Below, piece after piece: positions 6,332 through 7,509 of a stretch of 7,509 bases of DNA (position 1 is the stretch's first letter; each line of letters opens with the position of its first letter). The stretch comes from an uncultured Candidatus Melainabacteria bacterium. Lineage in GTDB: Bacteria; Cyanobacteriota; Vampirovibrionia; Gastranaerophilales; Gastranaerophilaceae. A program made the position numbers and the translations under genes. Location of the stretch: the NCBI GenBank assembly GCA_934777245.1, contig CAKVND010000068.1:1-7509 (forward strand), given 5' to 3'. The notes under the pieces were generated by a model. That model saw only the letters and a list, made by a program, of their open reading frames with translations. It was not told where the DNA came from and did not search any database.

Positions 6332-6815
6332 ACAAAACAACCATTTCAGGGTTTTCTAGTTCTTCATAAAGTTCCATAACTGTTTTTTTATAAACAGGAT
6401 GAACAAAGTCTTGTGCAATTTCTAACATTGGGACAAGTACAAAAGCTCGTTTGCAGAAATTTTTATGCGGAATTGTTAAACGCTCAGTATTCAGAATTAA
6501 ATTATCATAGAATAAAATATCAATATCGAGTGTTCTATCTGTATAAATTCCGATTTCATTTCTTTTTCTGCCTAATTGATTTTCGATTCTTTGGCATTCG
6601 TTTAATAATTCTTCCGGAGTAAATGTTGTAGAAATCTGTATAACAGCGTTTACAAACCAGTTATCTGAATTCATTTGCCAAGGTTCAGACTCATAAAATG
6701 ATGAAGTAGCGACTACATTAATTTTTTCTGAAGCGCTTAACAAGCTGGTCGCTTGTTGTAAGTAACCAACTCTGTCGCCTAAATTTGAACCTAATGATAA
6801 ATAAACGATTGCCAT
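6315..6815 (-). CDS. folK: 6-hydroxymethyl-7,8-dihydropterin pyrophosphokinase (HPPK)
   Basis: FolK transfers pyrophosphate from ATP to 6-hydroxymethyl-dihydropterin, just before dihydropteroate synthase in folate synthesis. The 166-residue protein is a complete, stand-alone HPPK, with no FolB or FolP fusion. Motifs are YLSLGSNLGDR (5-15), SFYESEPW (39-46), NWFVNAVIQ (52-60), LGRKR (81-85), YTDRTLDIDILFYD (91-104), IPHKNFCKRAFVLVPM (115-130) and a C-terminal helix. D97 and D99 match the two magnesium-binding aspartates, and R83, R85 and R94 the substrate-binding arginines of the family. The ATG at 6815 is fixed by the family N-terminus. No Shine-Dalgarno sequence precedes it, while a near-consensus promoter places the expected transcription start on the A of the ATG, so a leaderless mRNA is likely. 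The 3' end overlaps the start of the flavoprotein gene, giving a two-gene unit. The function is confident; the link to the flavoprotein is only positional. Confidence 0.96.
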   Translation of the reverse strand: MAIVYLSLGSNLGDRVGYLQQATSLLSASEKINVVATSSFYESEPWQMNSDNWFVNAVIQISTTFTPEELLNECQRIENQLGRKRNEIGIYTDRTLDIDILFYDNLILNTERLTIPHKNFCKRAFVLVPMLEIAQDFVHPVYKKTVMELYEELENPEMVVLYGTRI

Positions 6816-6821
6816 AATTTG

Positions 6822-6851
6822 ATTTTAACAAGATAATTGAATTCTTGTCAA
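6822..6851 (-). promoter_or_regulatory. Near-consensus promoter for folK, leaderless geometry
   Basis: On the minus strand the consensus -35 TTGACA (6851-6846) is followed after 18 bases by TAAAAT (6827-6822, five of six consensus). The -10 is preceded by TG at 6830-6829, making it an extended -10. The last -10 base at 6822 sits at -7 if transcription starts at 6815, which is the A of the folK ATG. The promoter lies just beyond the rpmE terminator. Confidence 0.75.
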
Positions 6852-6866
6852 TAAAAAAATAAATAC

Positions 6867-6900
6867 ACAAAAAGAGAAGCCCGTAGGCTTCTCTTTTTGT
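6867..6900 (-). terminator. rpmE intrinsic terminator with UACG tetraloop
   Basis: A perfect 15-bp stem (6867-6881 with 6886-6900) closes on a 4-base loop. Read on the minus strand the loop is C(TACG)G, the extra-stable UNCG tetraloop class. The GAGAAGCC/GGCTTCTC core is followed by five Ts and further T-rich sequence to about 6851. The stem begins 15 bases past the rpmE stop. The stem is symmetrical enough to work on the plus strand too, but no plus-strand gene leads into it. Confidence 0.93.
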
Positions 6901-6915
6901 AAAATCTTAACAAAA

Positions 6916-7116
6916 CTATTTTGTTCCGTAACGTTTTTTGAATCTTTCAACACGTCCTTCAGAGTCAAGAATTTTTTGTTGACCAGTGTAGAATGGGTGG
7001 CAGTTAGAACAAATTTCAACTGTTAGGCCGTCTACAACAGAACCTGTTTCAATTTCGTTACCGCAAACACATTTGATAACAGTTTTTTTATAATCTGGAT
7101 GGATTCCGTTTTTCAT
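6916..7116 (-). CDS. rpmE: 50S ribosomal protein L31, zinc-binding (C+) form
   Basis: L31 joins the large ribosomal subunit and forms a bridge to the small subunit. The 66-residue protein has the family N-terminus MKNGIHPDY and the ending [12 protein letters not shown]16, C18, C36 and C39 (CVCGN and [11 protein letters not shown]) match the four-cysteine zinc site of the E. coli-type RpmE. It is therefore the zinc-containing C+ form, not the zinc-free paralog YkgM/RpmE2. The open frame extends upstream to 7173, but the ATG at 7116 is chosen because the family starts there and AGAAGG (7123-7128) lies 6 bases before it. The gene appears monocistronic: it ends at its own strong terminator. It is divergent from the probable rpsJ gene across a 359-base spacer. 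Confidence 0.97.
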   Translation of the reverse strand: MKNGIHPDYKKTVIKCVCGNEIETGSVVDGLTVEICSNCHPFYTGQQKILDSEGRVERFKKRYGTK

Positions 7117-7342
7117 TTTAAACCTTCTTTCTTTGTTCAAGATTCCAAACTTGAATTTTTCGACCAAACACATGATATTATGCTAAATTTTAATTTTCAA
7201 GTGTCATGTATATATAGATTTACTTTTAATTGACAATTTGTAACATTTTCTTTTTTAATCTCTTATTTCCGTCGATTCTTATCGCCTTATTCCCTTGAAA
7301 TGTAAATTTTTGTAAAAACTTTGACCAATTTCAAACCCTTTG

Positions 7343-7371
7343 TTGACACTATTTTATGTTTGATTTACGAT
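7343..7371 (+). promoter_or_regulatory. Candidate promoter for the rpsJ operon
   Basis: A consensus -35 TTGACA (7343-7348) is followed after exactly 17 bases by TACGAT (7366-7371), which matches the -10 consensus at four of six positions. A second option just downstream is an extended -10, TGCTATAGT (7377-7385), but it has no good -35. Starts would fall near 7378 or 7392, giving a leader of roughly 85-100 bases. Confidence 0.4.
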
Positions 7372-7373
7372 TG

Positions 7374-7401
7374 TTATGCTATAGTCGAAAGAATAGCATA
7401 A
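7374..7401 (+). promoter_or_regulatory. 9-bp inverted repeat in the rpsJ promoter/leader
   Basis: TTATGCTAT (7374-7382) is the exact reverse complement of ATAGCATAA (7393-7401), with a 10-base spacer. The position overlaps the expected transcription start. It could be an operator half-site pair about two helical turns long, or an RNA hairpin in the ribosomal leader. The same core TTATGCTA also occurs at 7178-7185 in the rpmE control region. Confidence 0.5.
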
Positions 7402-7475
7402 TCTCTTTGTGGTCATTGATTTGACTGCATTATGAGGATTATTTGTGTAAAAGACATAAAATAAAGGAATGAAAA

Positions 7476-7509
7476 ATGACAACAGCTAAAAGACAAAGAA
7501 TTAGAGTTT
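7476..7509 (+). CDS. rpsJ: Probable 30S ribosomal protein S10, first 11 codons only
   Basis: The gene runs off the window after MTTAKRQRIRV. S10 proteins commonly begin with a short variable segment followed by QKIRIRLKAYDH, so QRIRV at residues 7-11 fits the first beta strand of S10. S10 sits in the ribosomal 30S head and also acts as NusE in antitermination. The start is well supported: AAAGGA at 7463-7468 lies 7 bases before the ATG. An ATG at 7469 in another frame opens only six codons. A ribosomal promoter-like region upstream agrees with the identification, as this gene often heads the large ribosomal protein operon. Only 11 residues are visible, so another gene cannot be excluded. Confidence 0.6.
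   Translation, partial: MTTAKRQRIRV

Larger units (their letters stand above)
7117..7475. other. Divergent rpmE / rpsJ intergenic region
   Basis: This 359-base AT-rich spacer drives rpmE leftward and the probable rpsJ operon rightward. For rpmE, a possible promoter is ATGACA (7207-7202) with CATAAT (7182-7177), 19 bases apart; this is weak. For rpsJ, see the separate promoter entry. The right half also holds a 9-bp inverted repeat (7374-7401) and the leader of the ribosomal transcript. The stretch 7210-7340 shows only AT-rich sequence with no recognised RNA family. Confidence 0.5.

Noticed and set aside
7117..7173. A longer rpmE reading frame starting at 7173, adding 19 residues.
   Set aside because: L31 proteins start at the MKNGIHP-type sequence, and a good AGAAGG ribosome binding site precedes the ATG at 7116; the extra residues match nothing in the family.
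7432..7464. A 10-codon upstream open frame before the probable rpsJ, considered as a leader peptide.
   Set aside because: It has no ribosome binding site and no run of regulatory codons; its overlap with the rpsJ ribosome binding site could be chance.

Overview
The window looks like chromosome from a low-GC (AT-rich, judged by eye), Gram-negative-type, probably anaerobic bacterium. KdsA, which makes the KDO sugar of lipopolysaccharide, points to an outer membrane. The 2-hydroxyacyl-CoA dehydratase-type activase with its oxygen-sensitive iron-sulfur site points to anaerobic life. My best guess for lineage is a gut-type Gastranaerophilales/Vampirovibrionia (Melainabacteria) relative, but this rests on overall impression and not on a diagnostic sequence.

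Layout. Positions 1-191 hold no convincing gene. They contain the tail of a probable terminator at the left edge, two perfect hairpins, and a strong long-stem terminator at 143-183. A minus-strand gene for an unrecognised, coiled-coil-rich 186-residue protein follows (192-752). A 387-base divergent spacer (753-1139) then carries a pure (TAC)15 microsatellite and an extended -10 promoter for the next gene.

Plus-strand block (1140-5129): a BcrA/BadF/HgdC-type ATPase activator with an extra cysteine cluster at its C-terminus; kdsA (class II, metal-type); aroA (EPSP synthase with class II-like motifs); and a left-handed beta-helix acyltransferase whose TTG start overlaps the aroA stop. The spacers in this block are built of repeats: a 7-bp and an 8-bp tandem repeat before kdsA, and a two-hairpin REP-like element between kdsA and aroA that appears to supply the aroA ribosome binding site. 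KdsA uses PEP and arabinose-5-phosphate. AroA uses PEP and shikimate-3-phosphate. The acyltransferase could decorate a surface sugar, so cell-envelope and aromatic biosynthesis are mixed here.

Minus-strand block (7116-5126): rpmE (zinc-type ribosomal protein L31) ends in a strong terminator with a UACG tetraloop. Immediately after it comes a near-consensus promoter placed so that transcription should start exactly at the folK ATG, so folK is predicted to be leaderless. folK (folate biosynthesis) overlaps the start of a BaiN/HI0933-family flavoprotein gene, whose end overlaps the acyltransferase end by 4 bases in convergent orientation.

The right edge (7476-7509) is the first 11 codons of a plus-strand gene, probably rpsJ (ribosomal protein S10), after a long leader. 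The rpmE-rpsJ divergent spacer contains a perfect 9-bp inverted repeat and a shared 12-base motif facing both genes.

I did not find a CRISPR array, transposase, tRNA, rRNA or recognisable defence system. The most unusual material is in the spacers, not in the coding regions.
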